Source of the DNA: Anaerolineales bacterium UBA6128
GTDB lineage: Bacteria; Chloroflexota; Anaerolineae; UBA1429
Direction: 5' to 3'
NCBI GenBank assembly: GCA_002423325.1
Contig: DIVQ01000150.1
Span: 1-15,035 of the forward strand
DNA: 15,035 bases
Shown: one piece after another, positions 7,201-13,253 of the stretch
How positions within the stretch are numbered: the first letter of the stretch is position 1
How the letters are laid out: every line of letters starts with the position of its first letter
Notes under the pieces: model-generated
Databases searched by the model: none
Told to the model about the DNA's origin: nothing
The model's input: the letters and a program-made list of their open reading frames with translations, nothing else
Position numbers and translations under genes: made by a program

Positions 7201-8238
7201 AGCAAGACGCCCACGATCATCGCGGGCGCGCAACAGATCACGCTGCAGCAGGGCGTCAACGGCTACACCGGCTTTGAGGATACCTTCATCGATTCCTACT
7301 CGCAGCTCAGGAACTATGAGGTGAGCAGCCCCGACAACCAGCAGATCAAGCTGCGCTCGACCAGCGCCAAGGGGATGCTGCTGCGCGCCGACCTTACGGA
7401 CGAGGGCATCCCCGCCACCGCGGTGATCGATCAGGCCTGGTTGACGCTCTATCCGACCTACGACGGCAACCCGATCAGCGTCTCGGTTTATGAGGTGCTG
7501 CACGATTGGGACGTGCGCGCCGCTACCTGGATCAGCGCCACGCAGACCACGCCCTGGTTCGCGCCGGGCTGCGGGAGCGTCGGCAGCGACCGCGCCGTCA
7601 GCGCGGCCACCACGCGCACCCTCTACCCGACGGTTGGCGACTATACCAACTATCCTTTTGACTTTGACGTGACCAGCCTGGTGCAGGGCTGGGTGTCGCA
7701 TCCCGCCGACAACTATGGCCTGCTGATCTTTAGCAGCGACAGCACCAACACCGAGTACGGCTTCCGCGCGTCGCAGAACCCCGAGGTCGCCTACCGCCCG
7801 CGGCTGGTCATCCGCTACCGCACCGGCCCCACCCTGACGCCCTCACCGACGCCTCCGCCGACCGCCACGCCCACGGTGACGCCCACGCCGGAGGACACCG
7901 CCCTGATCCGCGGCCTGGTGTTCGACGACCGCGTGCCCAACGACACCTGGGATGCCGGCGAGCCGGGCGTGGGCGGCGCCACCGTGCAGTTGCTCGACCA
8001 GGTTAACGTGCTGCTGGACGAACAGGTGACCGGTACGGACGGCGCCTACCGCTTTGAGTTCCTGACGGCTGGCACCTACCGGGTGCGCGTCAGCCAGTTG
8101 CCGGCGGGCTATGCCATGGTCGATGACGCCCCGCGCGTGGGCAGCCTGCCCGGGGGCGGCACCTGGGTTGTGAACCTGGGCGCGCGCCGCACCAGCGGGC
8201 CGCTGCTGTATCTGCCGGCTATCCAGCGCGGACAGTAG
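4231..8238 (+). CDS. Large multidomain secreted protein: glycosidase-like barrel, binding module, dockerin-like, cohesin-like, DNRLRE, SdrD-B-like
   Basis: A 1335-residue protein. The ATG at 4231 has AAGGGG 7 nt upstream, and earlier in-frame starts lie inside the preceding gene. A signal or anchor segment is at about 24-45. Residues 60-383 form a glycosidase-like (clan GH-A type) TIM barrel. The candidate acid/base is E156 in IGNEPD and the candidate nucleophile is E295 in IISEYG, with WNIHEQI at 230-236. Residues about 397-546 look like a carbohydrate-binding beta sandwich. A TP linker (555-612) leads to a beta domain (about 614-705) and a dockerin-like pair (709-767): D710, N712, D714, N718, D721, then D743, N745, D747, N751, D754. 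A cohesin-like domain spans 791-930. After another TP linker come a DNRLRE domain (about 1000-1197), an SdrD-B-like domain (1225-1320) and the tail LYLPAIQRGQ. Substrate is unknown. Domain names are by motif only. Confidence 0.85.
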   Translation: MTPSLNNVRTPSGRSHAASGGRHRTFVAVLLLTLAMAMLGGLVAGGGSASQAPTDSASAPAQAYGYPPYSQRWRFGINYAQEYGGNISNFDVGQLNAGWYHSWSMRYAPSHPDNMEFVQLIRVKDFPVATPNAYDWATLEGYVAANPGSLWQIGNEPDGDRWASCDNRTPTDYARIFKLFHDRIKAVDPTALIANGAIIEASVVRVDCWLTKVWDEYQRLYGEPMPVDVWNIHEQILDEYPEKGASIPLTCDPALGTRYSYQQNDSLEVFIEHILRMRQWMKNHGQRNKPLIISEYGVMMPEGMGYPQDRVIDFMTRTFTYMLNATDATLGMQDDGNRLVQRWAWYAANLPMDTNEFNGTLFDINTQEITAAGIAYSRLAGNLANPTPTPNTTPLPVSVGREAEIGSTHGTMLRATLQSASDCQYVYATSGTPGDDVTLSFYAPRSAEYVIWGRHWAPDWNNRQFDVLVTQAGTGVSFAVADWKFTPPSTPRWDWNPVWKSSNYGVAVRYTLTAGKWYTIKFTAKGEGGARLDKVVITSNLGWTPGAGDVTVCNPTPTPTRTASPTATRTHTPTVTRTPTRTLTPTITKTPTVTPTPTETLTPTPTRTPMPTGALGIAGSVAYQGHGEAPSTAWEQPLIVTAHLPGDPIPAYEFNVTSDQTGAFVVTEGMVAGTYDVGVRDRHSLRNLARNIVVDGSPVDLTMGLLREGDANTDNWINGLDFSILNSTYWRQAGDTGFDARADYNDDAWINGLDFSLLSSNYWQQGDAEAATAGLTVHGAAPGAVQPAAAVTIRVSPDPRTTVVGQNFFVDVYLETFGAPVVAVDCSMTFDTTYLTGVSIVPNLTYLPVGWGIPGCDTGHCIGAGTVEYHHSVTTGSSGTTQNPLPLFRLTFTAEAPTVGTALTFATVIVADEGGVPHSVSLDHGNVIILAPSPTPSQSPTATPTATATPTNTATPTSTPTPTSTPTRTLTPSRTPTCTNTPPITPVPQPSKTPTIIAGAQQITLQQGVNGYTGFEDTFIDSYSQLRNYEVSSPDNQQIKLRSTSAKGMLLRADLTDEGIPATAVIDQAWLTLYPTYDGNPISVSVYEVLHDWDVRAATWISATQTTPWFAPGCGSVGSDRAVSAATTRTLYPTVGDYTNYPFDFDVTSLVQGWVSHPADNYGLLIFSSDSTNTEYGFRASQNPEVAYRPRLVIRYRTGPTLTPSPTPPPTATPTVTPTPEDTALIRGLVFDDRVPNDTWDAGEPGVGGATVQLLDQVNVLLDEQVTGTDGAYRFEFLTAGTYRVRVSQLPAGYAMVDDAPRVGSLPGGGTWVVNLGARRTSGPLLYLPAIQRGQ
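5890..6066 (+). repeat. In-frame TP-rich linker repeat
   Basis: A low-complexity run of ACGCCCAC-type units encodes Thr-Pro-rich residues 555-612 of the large secreted protein (TPTPTRT-like steps). It separates the binding module from the dockerin-like part. Similar tracts at 7029-7200 and 7829-7890 separate later domains. Such linkers are typical O-glycosylated extracellular spacers. Confidence 0.8.
7029..7200 (+). repeat. Second in-frame TP-rich linker repeat
   Basis: Encodes about residues 933-990 between the cohesin-like and DNRLRE domains. The DNA is an imperfect (ACGCCCACC)n-like tract, prone to length change by slippage or unequal recombination with the other TP tracts of the gene. 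Confidence 0.8.
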
Positions 8239-8253
8239 TCCGCAGAGCCGACT

Positions 8254-8326
8254 CGTCATGCCCGCGAAGGCGGGCATCCAGCCTTGCGACCTGGGCGACT
8301 GGATTCCCGCTTATGCGAGAATGACG
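8254..8326. repeat. REP-like palindromic unit, copy 1
   Basis: A 73-bp unit. It starts CGTCAT and ends ATGACG, which are complementary. A 5' hairpin TGCCCGC..GCGGGCA is at 8259-8276 and a 3' arm ATTCCCGC..GAGAAT is degenerate at 8303-8322. It is one of two direct copies in the 219-bp gap between two secreted-protein genes. Units of this kind are dispersed non-coding repeats in many GC-rich bacteria. The short reading frame through it (MPAKAGIQ...) is a known artefact. Confidence 0.85.
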
Positions 8327-8349
8327 GGCAGCCCAGCGCACAGCCAAGC

Positions 8350-8422
8350 CGTCATGCCCGCGAAGGCGGGCATCCAGCGTGCGGGTCTCGGCGACTGGAT
8401 TCCCGCTTGCGCGGGAATGACG
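8350..8422. repeat. REP-like palindromic unit, copy 2
   Basis: A second 73-bp unit in the same orientation, 23 bp after copy 1. Both hairpins are intact: TGCCCGC..GCGGGCA near the start and ATTCCCGC..GCGGGAAT near the end, with CGTCAT/ATGACG termini. It lies 35 bp upstream of the next start codon and could form a stem in the mRNA that affects read-through or stability. Confidence 0.85.
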
Positions 8423-8457
8423 ATGTTATACCCCGGCCCAACCGAAAAAGGAGCTCC

Positions 8458-9618
8458 ATGCGCATCCTTCGTCCCACCCGCCTCGTTCTGATCGCGCTGC
8501 TCGTGTTCGTGGCCGTGGGCGCAGCGGGCGCCACAGCCTCACCCGCCCCCGCCGCGCTGACCCGCCGCGACCGCATCGGTGTGGCCTTTGCACGCGTCGT
8601 GATCGAGGGCCAACAGATTGAGTCACAGTCACTGCACACCTATAACCTGGCCGCGCTGCAACTGGGCTGGTACTCGGACTGGAGCTATAACGCCCATCCG
8701 CAGCAGCCCGGCGACGTGGGCGACGGTCCGCTGCTGGAGTATGTGCAGTTGATCACGGTGCGCGACAACCAGTGGCCGCCCAACTGGTCGGCCATTCAGA
8801 CGGCCGCTACCACCCGACGCGGCTCGCTCTGGATAATCGGCAACGAGCCCGAGTGTCCCAACCAGGGCAATCTGACCCCGCAGGTCTACGCCACGCGCTA
8901 CCACGAGGCCGTCACCAACCTCAGGTCCTATGACTCCTCCGCGCGCTTCGCCATCGGCGGCGTCGTGGAGCCCACGCCGTTGCGCCTGCGCTGGCTCGTT
9001 GCGGCCATGACCTCCTACCAGACGCAGTTCGGCCACGCGATGGCCAATGACATCGACCTCTGGAACATTCACCTGCAGATCCTGCCCGAGGGCCCGGGCA
9101 CCGTTGGGGCGGGCGAGCCGGTCGGCATCTCCTTCGTCCCCGGCGAGCCGCGCGAGTACAGCTGGGCCGACGCGGCCAACGTGGCGGTGTTCCAGTCGCT
9201 GGTGCGCGACATGCGCGTCTGGATGGCCGCCAAAGGCGAGCGCGCCAAGCCGCTGATCATCTCAGAGATGGGCGTCCTGATGCCCTCCTACATCCTGGTG
9301 GACGATGGATCGCTGACCGAGGCCGAGCGGACCGAGTTGGGCGACCGCCTGATCGAGCAGTACCTGACCCAGACCTTTGACTGGCTGCTGAGCGCCCGCA
9401 GCGCCTCCACCGGCTGCAGCACCGACGACAACCTGCTCGTGCAGCGCTGGCTCTGGTTCAGCCTCAACGACAGCTTTTACGACGAAGCCACCAACCCGTC
9501 GGGCTTTAACGGCGCACTGTTCGACTATCAGACGCAGACGCTGACGCGCTTCGGTCGACGTTTTGTGGCGTATCAGGCGCAGACACAGCGGCTGTTCCTG
9601 CCGTTGAGCAGGCGCTGA
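8458..9618 (+). CDS. Secreted stand-alone glycosidase-like protein, paralogue of the first domain of the large protein
   Basis: A 386-residue protein. The ATG at 8458 has AAGGAG (8448-8453) 4 nt upstream. Residues 1-28 are a signal peptide ending in GATAS-like small residues. The body aligns by eye with residues 60-383 of the previous gene product: SLWIIGNEPE with candidate acid/base E130, LWNIHLQI, PLIISEMGVLMP with candidate nucleophile E270, then LLVQRWLW, FNGALFD and TQTLT. The distance between the two Glu is 140 residues here and 139 there. It has no linker, dockerin or cohesin, and ends directly in RLFLPLSRR. Probable function is extracellular glycoside hydrolysis with unknown substrate; loss of activity cannot be excluded. 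It may be transcribed with the upstream genes through the REP units. Confidence 0.8.
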   Translation: MRILRPTRLVLIALLVFVAVGAAGATASPAPAALTRRDRIGVAFARVVIEGQQIESQSLHTYNLAALQLGWYSDWSYNAHPQQPGDVGDGPLLEYVQLITVRDNQWPPNWSAIQTAATTRRGSLWIIGNEPECPNQGNLTPQVYATRYHEAVTNLRSYDSSARFAIGGVVEPTPLRLRWLVAAMTSYQTQFGHAMANDIDLWNIHLQILPEGPGTVGAGEPVGISFVPGEPREYSWADAANVAVFQSLVRDMRVWMAAKGERAKPLIISEMGVLMPSYILVDDGSLTEAERTELGDRLIEQYLTQTFDWLLSARSASTGCSTDDNLLVQRWLWFSLNDSFYDEATNPSGFNGALFDYQTQTLTRFGRRFVAYQAQTQRLFLPLSRR

Positions 9619-9631
9619 GCAGGGCGACGGC

Positions 9632-9650
9632 TGCGCCGCGCGTCGGCGCA
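9632..9650. terminator. Hairpin after the secreted-protein operon (weak terminator candidate)
   Basis: TGCGCC (9632-9637) pairs with GGCGCA (9645-9650) across a 7-nt loop, 14 nt after the stop codon. There is no T tract, so intrinsic termination is uncertain. Confidence 0.35.
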
Positions 9651-9658
9651 TCGGCTGA

Positions 9659-9687
9659 TTGCCCTCGCGGCCGTCGTGTGTTACACT
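9659..9687 (+). promoter_or_regulatory. Candidate promoter of the STAND regulator gene
   Basis: TTGCCC (9659-9664), 17-nt spacer, TACACT (9682-9687). The ATG at 9696 begins 8 nt after the -10 box, so the transcript would be leaderless or nearly so. The -10 sequence is the same as that proposed for truD. Confidence 0.45.
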
Positions 9688-9695
9688 CGCCCCAA

Positions 9696-12600
9696 ATGGT
9701 TGGGGCCAACCCGATGGACAACCGCGCCTATCCACTGATCGCCACAAAGATCCGCGCGCCGCGCCGCGGACCTGGTTTGCTGCGCCGCGAACGCCTGCTC
9801 GATCAGATACACGCGGGCATCGACAAAAAGCTGATCCTCATCTCCGCCGGCGCGGGCTACGGCAAGACCTCCCTGCTCGTTGATTTCTGCCACGACACCG
9901 ACCTGCCGGTCTGCTGGTACACCCTCGACGCCAACGACGCCAACCCGCTCACCTTTATCGAGTACCTGGTCGCCTCGATCCGACAGCGCTTTCCCGATTT
10001 CGGCGAGCCGGTGCTCGCCGCCGTGCGCCAGCACCGTGGCCCGGTGGAGGCCGTGGAGCCCTTTGTACGGCTGCTGATCAACGAGATCGAGACGCGCATC
10101 GACCAGTACTTTGTGCTGGTGCTGGACGACTATCACGAGGTGATCGATGCCGAGGCCGTCAACGCGCTGATCGACGGCCTGTTGCGCTACCTGCCCGACC
10201 ACTGCCACGCCATGCTGGCCTCACGCGGCATCCCCCGCCGGCTCACCCTCACGCGGCTGGCCGCGCGCGACGAGGTGGCCGGCATCGGCGTCGAGCATCT
10301 GCGCTTTACCCCGCGCGAGATCTCTGATCTGCTGCAGGCGCGCGGCGACACCGGCCTCACACCCCAGCAGGTTGAGACGCTTGCGCAGCGCACCGAGGGC
10401 TGGATTACGGGCATTCTGCTGACGGCGCAAGCCAGCAACTGGGCGGGCGCCACGCGCGACATCCTCGAGATCTCGGGCGCCAGCGGGGGCGTGTTCGACT
10501 TTATGGCCGAGCAGGTCTTTGCCCGCCAGACGCCCGCGCTGCAGAGCTTTTTGCTTGGCAGCGCCCTGTTCCATACGATGACGCCGCCCCTGTGCGATGC
10601 CCTGCTGAACATCACCAACTCGGCCGAGTTGCTGCAGAGCCTGGTGGCGGCCAACCTCTTTACCTTTCCGCTCGACGCCGAGGGCGTCTATTACCAGTAC
10701 CATCAGCTCTTTCAGGAATTCCTCGTCGCCAAGTTCCAGCGCGACGACCCGCGCAACTACCGCGAGCTGAGCATCCGCCAGGCTGAGCTGATGCAACAGC
10801 GCGGCATGCAGGACGAGGCGGTCGACAGCTATCTGGCCGCCGAAGCCTTCGACCAGGCCGCCGCCGCGCTCGAGTTGGTGGTGCAGGATACGTTTGACAG
10901 CGGCCGCTGGGAGAGCCTCAAGCACTGGGCAGCCGCGCTGCCCGACCCGGTTCTGCAGCAGCACCCGCGCCTGCTGCTCTTTCAGGGCAAGGTACACTAT
11001 GAGACGGGCGACCTGGCAAAAGCGGCGACCTTGCTGGAGCGCTCGTTCCAGGCCTACCAGGAGCGGAAGGATACGCTGGGTGCCGCACGCGCGCTGGTGC
11101 AGAGCGGCGTCATTCAGCGCATGCGCGGCCAGTTCCGCCAGAGCATCCAGGTCTCAGAGCAGGCCCTGGAGATGGCCGCCGGCCGCGACGCCCTGGTCGC
11201 CGTCAGCGCCATGCGCAACCTGGGCATCAGCGCCAACGTGCTCGGGCAGCTCGAGGAGAGCATCGCCCACCTGAACTCGGCATTGAGCATCGCCGAGGAC
11301 CACGGCGACGAGGTTAATGCCGCCTATACCGCTCACGACCTGGGCACCGCCGAGCTGCGGCGCGGACAACTGGTCTCGGCGCGCCAATACTATCACCGCG
11401 CGCTCATGTACTGGCGCAAGATCGGCAACGCCAGCGCTTTGGCTGGCACGCTGGAGGGCCTCGGCGTGGTCCACCACTACCGCGCCGAGTACGTCGAGGC
11501 CGATGACCGCTACGAGGAGGCGCTTAACAAGGCGCGCCTGGCGGCCGACGCGCGCCTGGAGGCCTATGGCCTCGCCAGCCAGGCCGACCTGTACCGCGAC
11601 ACCGGCCGCTACGATCAGGCGCTGGCCGCCTACGAGAGCGCCCTCGCCGTGGCATCCGGCGCACAGGTGACCGAGCTGATCGCCTACATCCGCAATGCCA
11701 CCGGCGACACCTGCCGGCTAAAGGGCGATCTGGTGCGCGCCGGACAGATCCTCACCGAAGTACACGACCAGCTCAGCGCCGCCGCGCCCGGCATGGACAC
11801 GGGCTTGTGCGATCTCGCACGCGGCGCGCTGGCTTTTCAGCAGGGCGCGCTGTCCGAGGCCCAGAGCCTGCTGCAGCGCGCCCATGATCTGTTCGTGCGC
11901 ATCGACGACCGGCGCGACGCCGGGCGAGCGCTGCTGTACCTCGCGCTGCTGGCCGTGGGCCGCGACGACGAGGCCGCTGTACGCGCCCTGGTCGCCGAGA
12001 TCCGCAGCCTCGCTGACGCGCTCGGCTCGCAACAGTTCATCGTCGCCGAGGGGCCGCTGATGCGCCCGCTGCTGGACTATGTGCAGGCCAGGAGCATCCT
12101 CGACCTCGACGCTACGACGTTGCGCGCCCGTCTGGCTGAGCTCTTCCCCGAACAGTCGCCCGAGACCATCACGGCAGTCCGAGAAGTCCCGGTCGAGCTC
12201 GAGTTCCTGGGGCTGAACGGCGGCCGGGTCCTGCTGCGAGGGCAGGTGGTGAATGCCTGGGAGGCCACCGTGGCGCGCGTGATGGCGTTTCTGCTGGCCT
12301 CGCACCCCAACGGCCTGCGGCGCGAACAGGTGATGGAGATGCTCTGGCCCGAGATCAGCCCGGCCAAGGGCAACAGCCGTTTTTACTCGACCCTGCACAG
12401 GCTGCGCAGCGCTCTGGACAACGATACCGTCACTCAGGGCAACGGCCTGTTCCAACTCAACCCCACGTACGCCTACCGCTACGACGTGCGCGAGTTTCGC
12501 GCGCTGGCCCGCCTGAGCAGCACCGCCGAGGATCAGACCGCGCACCTCGCGCGCGTGCGCGCCATCGCGATGTACCACAGCGACTTTTTGGTCATCTGCG

Positions 12601-12935
12601 AAAACGACTGGGCTGAGAACATTCGCCAGTCCACCCGCCGAGAACTGCTGGCGTTGCTGCTGGCCGAGGCCGCCTACCACGGGGTGGGCGGCAACCTGCA
12701 ACTGTCCGAAAGCTACTACCGCCGCGCCATGGCGCTTGACGCGCTCGACGAGCGCATCCATCGCGGGCTGATCTGGTGTCGCGCACGCGCCAACGACCGC
12801 GCCGGCGCCATCCACCAGTTTCAGGAGTGCCAGCAGTTGCTTGACCACGAGTTGGACGCGATTGCCAGTCCGGCCACAGTGGCCATCTACAAAGACGTGC
12901 TAGCCGGGCGCGTGCCGGCTGCGCCCCCTAACTGA
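9696..12935 (+). CDS. MalT-like STAND ATPase regulator with TPRs and a C-terminal SARP/BTAD-type module
   Basis: A 1079-residue cytoplasmic transcription regulator. Walker A is at 51-58 (AGAGYGKT, K57) and Walker B at about 139-145 (FVLVLDD, D144/D145). LASRG..RRLTLTRLAARDEV then follows as in MalT-type NTPases. A winged-helix-like helical region leads to a long TPR array (about 330-740), including LEGLGVVHHYRAEYVEAD and ASQADLYRDTGRYDQALAAYESAL. The C-terminus is not the LuxR helix-turn-helix of MalT. It has a SARP/OmpR-like winged helix (about 830-925; GLRREQVMEMLWP) and a BTAD helical domain to the end. ATP and an inducer are expected to switch it on. The start is uncertain: GTG 9678, ATG 9696 and ATG 9714 are in frame with no good Shine-Dalgarno. 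ATG 9696 fits the promoter; ATG 9714 fits family length. Targets may be the flanking genes (inference). Confidence 0.85.
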   Translation: MVGANPMDNRAYPLIATKIRAPRRGPGLLRRERLLDQIHAGIDKKLILISAGAGYGKTSLLVDFCHDTDLPVCWYTLDANDANPLTFIEYLVASIRQRFPDFGEPVLAAVRQHRGPVEAVEPFVRLLINEIETRIDQYFVLVLDDYHEVIDAEAVNALIDGLLRYLPDHCHAMLASRGIPRRLTLTRLAARDEVAGIGVEHLRFTPREISDLLQARGDTGLTPQQVETLAQRTEGWITGILLTAQASNWAGATRDILEISGASGGVFDFMAEQVFARQTPALQSFLLGSALFHTMTPPLCDALLNITNSAELLQSLVAANLFTFPLDAEGVYYQYHQLFQEFLVAKFQRDDPRNYRELSIRQAELMQQRGMQDEAVDSYLAAEAFDQAAAALELVVQDTFDSGRWESLKHWAAALPDPVLQQHPRLLLFQGKVHYETGDLAKAATLLERSFQAYQERKDTLGAARALVQSGVIQRMRGQFRQSIQVSEQALEMAAGRDALVAVSAMRNLGISANVLGQLEESIAHLNSALSIAEDHGDEVNAAYTAHDLGTAELRRGQLVSARQYYHRALMYWRKIGNASALAGTLEGLGVVHHYRAEYVEADDRYEEALNKARLAADARLEAYGLASQADLYRDTGRYDQALAAYESALAVASGAQVTELIAYIRNATGDTCRLKGDLVRAGQILTEVHDQLSAAAPGMDTGLCDLARGALAFQQGALSEAQSLLQRAHDLFVRIDDRRDAGRALLYLALLAVGRDDEAAVRALVAEIRSLADALGSQQFIVAEGPLMRPLLDYVQARSILDLDATTLRARLAELFPEQSPETITAVREVPVELEFLGLNGGRVLLRGQVVNAWEATVARVMAFLLASHPNGLRREQVMEMLWPEISPAKGNSRFYSTLHRLRSALDNDTVTQGNGLFQLNPTYAYRYDVREFRALARLSSTAEDQTAHLARVRAIAMYHSDFLVICENDWAENIRQSTRRELLALLLAEAAYHGVGGNLQLSESYYRRAMALDALDERIHRGLIWCRARANDRAGAIHQFQECQQLLDHELDAIASPATVAIYKDVLAGRVPAAPPN

Positions 12936-12989
12936 CCCCGTCCCAATCCCCTCCGGCACACGGTCGCGCGCGCTCTGCTCAGCAGCAGG

Positions 12990-13019
12990 TTGCGATATTG
13001 GCGCGACTCACGATATTAT
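12990..13019 (+). promoter_or_regulatory. Upstream candidate promoter of the poly-glycine peptide array
   Basis: TTGCGA (12990-12995), 18-nt spacer, TATTAT (13014-13019). The region 12936-13092 has no gene and is locally AT-richer than its surroundings. A transcript from here would carry a leader of about 65 nt containing the CCGTGA repeats. Confidence 0.4.
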
Positions 13020-13027
13020 GTTTAGTG

Positions 13028-13045
13028 CCGTGATGAATCCGTGAG
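13028..13045 (+). promoter_or_regulatory. 7+4+7 direct repeat, candidate SARP/OmpR-type operator
   Basis: CCGTGAT (13028-13034), GAAT, CCGTGAG (13039-13045): two heptamers, identical at 6 of 7 positions, at an 11-bp period. An inverted CTCACG (13007-13012) faces the second repeat. SARP and PhoB/OmpR winged helices typically bind such heptamer direct repeats just upstream of the -10 box. Here the distance to TATGCT (13057) is 11 bp. The neighbouring regulator carries this kind of domain; the link is inference. Confidence 0.4.
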
Positions 13046-13053
13046 ACGCAGTG

Positions 13054-13062
13054 TGTTATGCT
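13054..13062 (+). promoter_or_regulatory. Extended -10 promoter element before the first poly-glycine peptide gene
   Basis: TG, one base, TATGCT (13054-13062) with no recognisable -35, as expected for an activated promoter. The start would be near 13069, about 24 nt before the GTG at 13093. The same TGnTATGCTAC string occurs upstream of the secreted-protein operon at 2968-2978. Confidence 0.5.
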
Positions 13063-13092
13063 ACCCCCGTAGTTACAGGACGGAGGGACAGC

Positions 13093-13197
13093 GTGCAAGA
13101 CTACAATTTCACCCTGGCAGAGTGGATGGAGTGGTTCATCTTCCCGGTTCTGGCATACGCTCCAGCGCCCTGGGGCGGTGGCGGCGGCGGCGGCTGA
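13093..13197 (+). CDS. Poly-glycine-tailed micropeptide 1 (34 residues)
   Basis: I do not recognise a family. GTG start at 13093, with GGAGGG (13082-13087) 5 nt upstream. The peptide begins MQDYNFTLAEWMEW, continues with a hydrophobic stretch (FIFPVLAYA, residues 15-23) and ends PAPW plus seven Gly (24-34). The start is confirmed by the array: it lies exactly 161 bp before the start of the second gene and gives the same 34-residue length. The N-terminal 23 residues differ from copies 2 and 3, whereas the last 11 are identical. The N-terminus is acidic (D3, E10, E13), unlike the basic start of the others. Possible roles: small membrane peptide, precursor of a modified peptide, or type I toxin-like peptide. 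No dedicated enzyme or exporter is visible in the window. Confidence 0.75.
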   Translation: MQDYNFTLAEWMEWFIFPVLAYAPAPWGGGGGGG

Positions 13198-13253
13198 GAT
13201 ACGCCCTGCGCCTGACTTGCCAAACACATACCAGTAAAGGATGGTGAGTGATT

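Noticed and set aside
8258..8491. 77-codon frame beginning MPAKAGIQ
   Set aside because: It is the translation of the REP-like units, a frequent false gene in GC-rich genomes.
11718..12848. 376-codon reading frame on the minus strand
   Set aside because: It lies wholly opposite the TPR/BTAD coding region of the STAND regulator, which has clear motifs; it has none.
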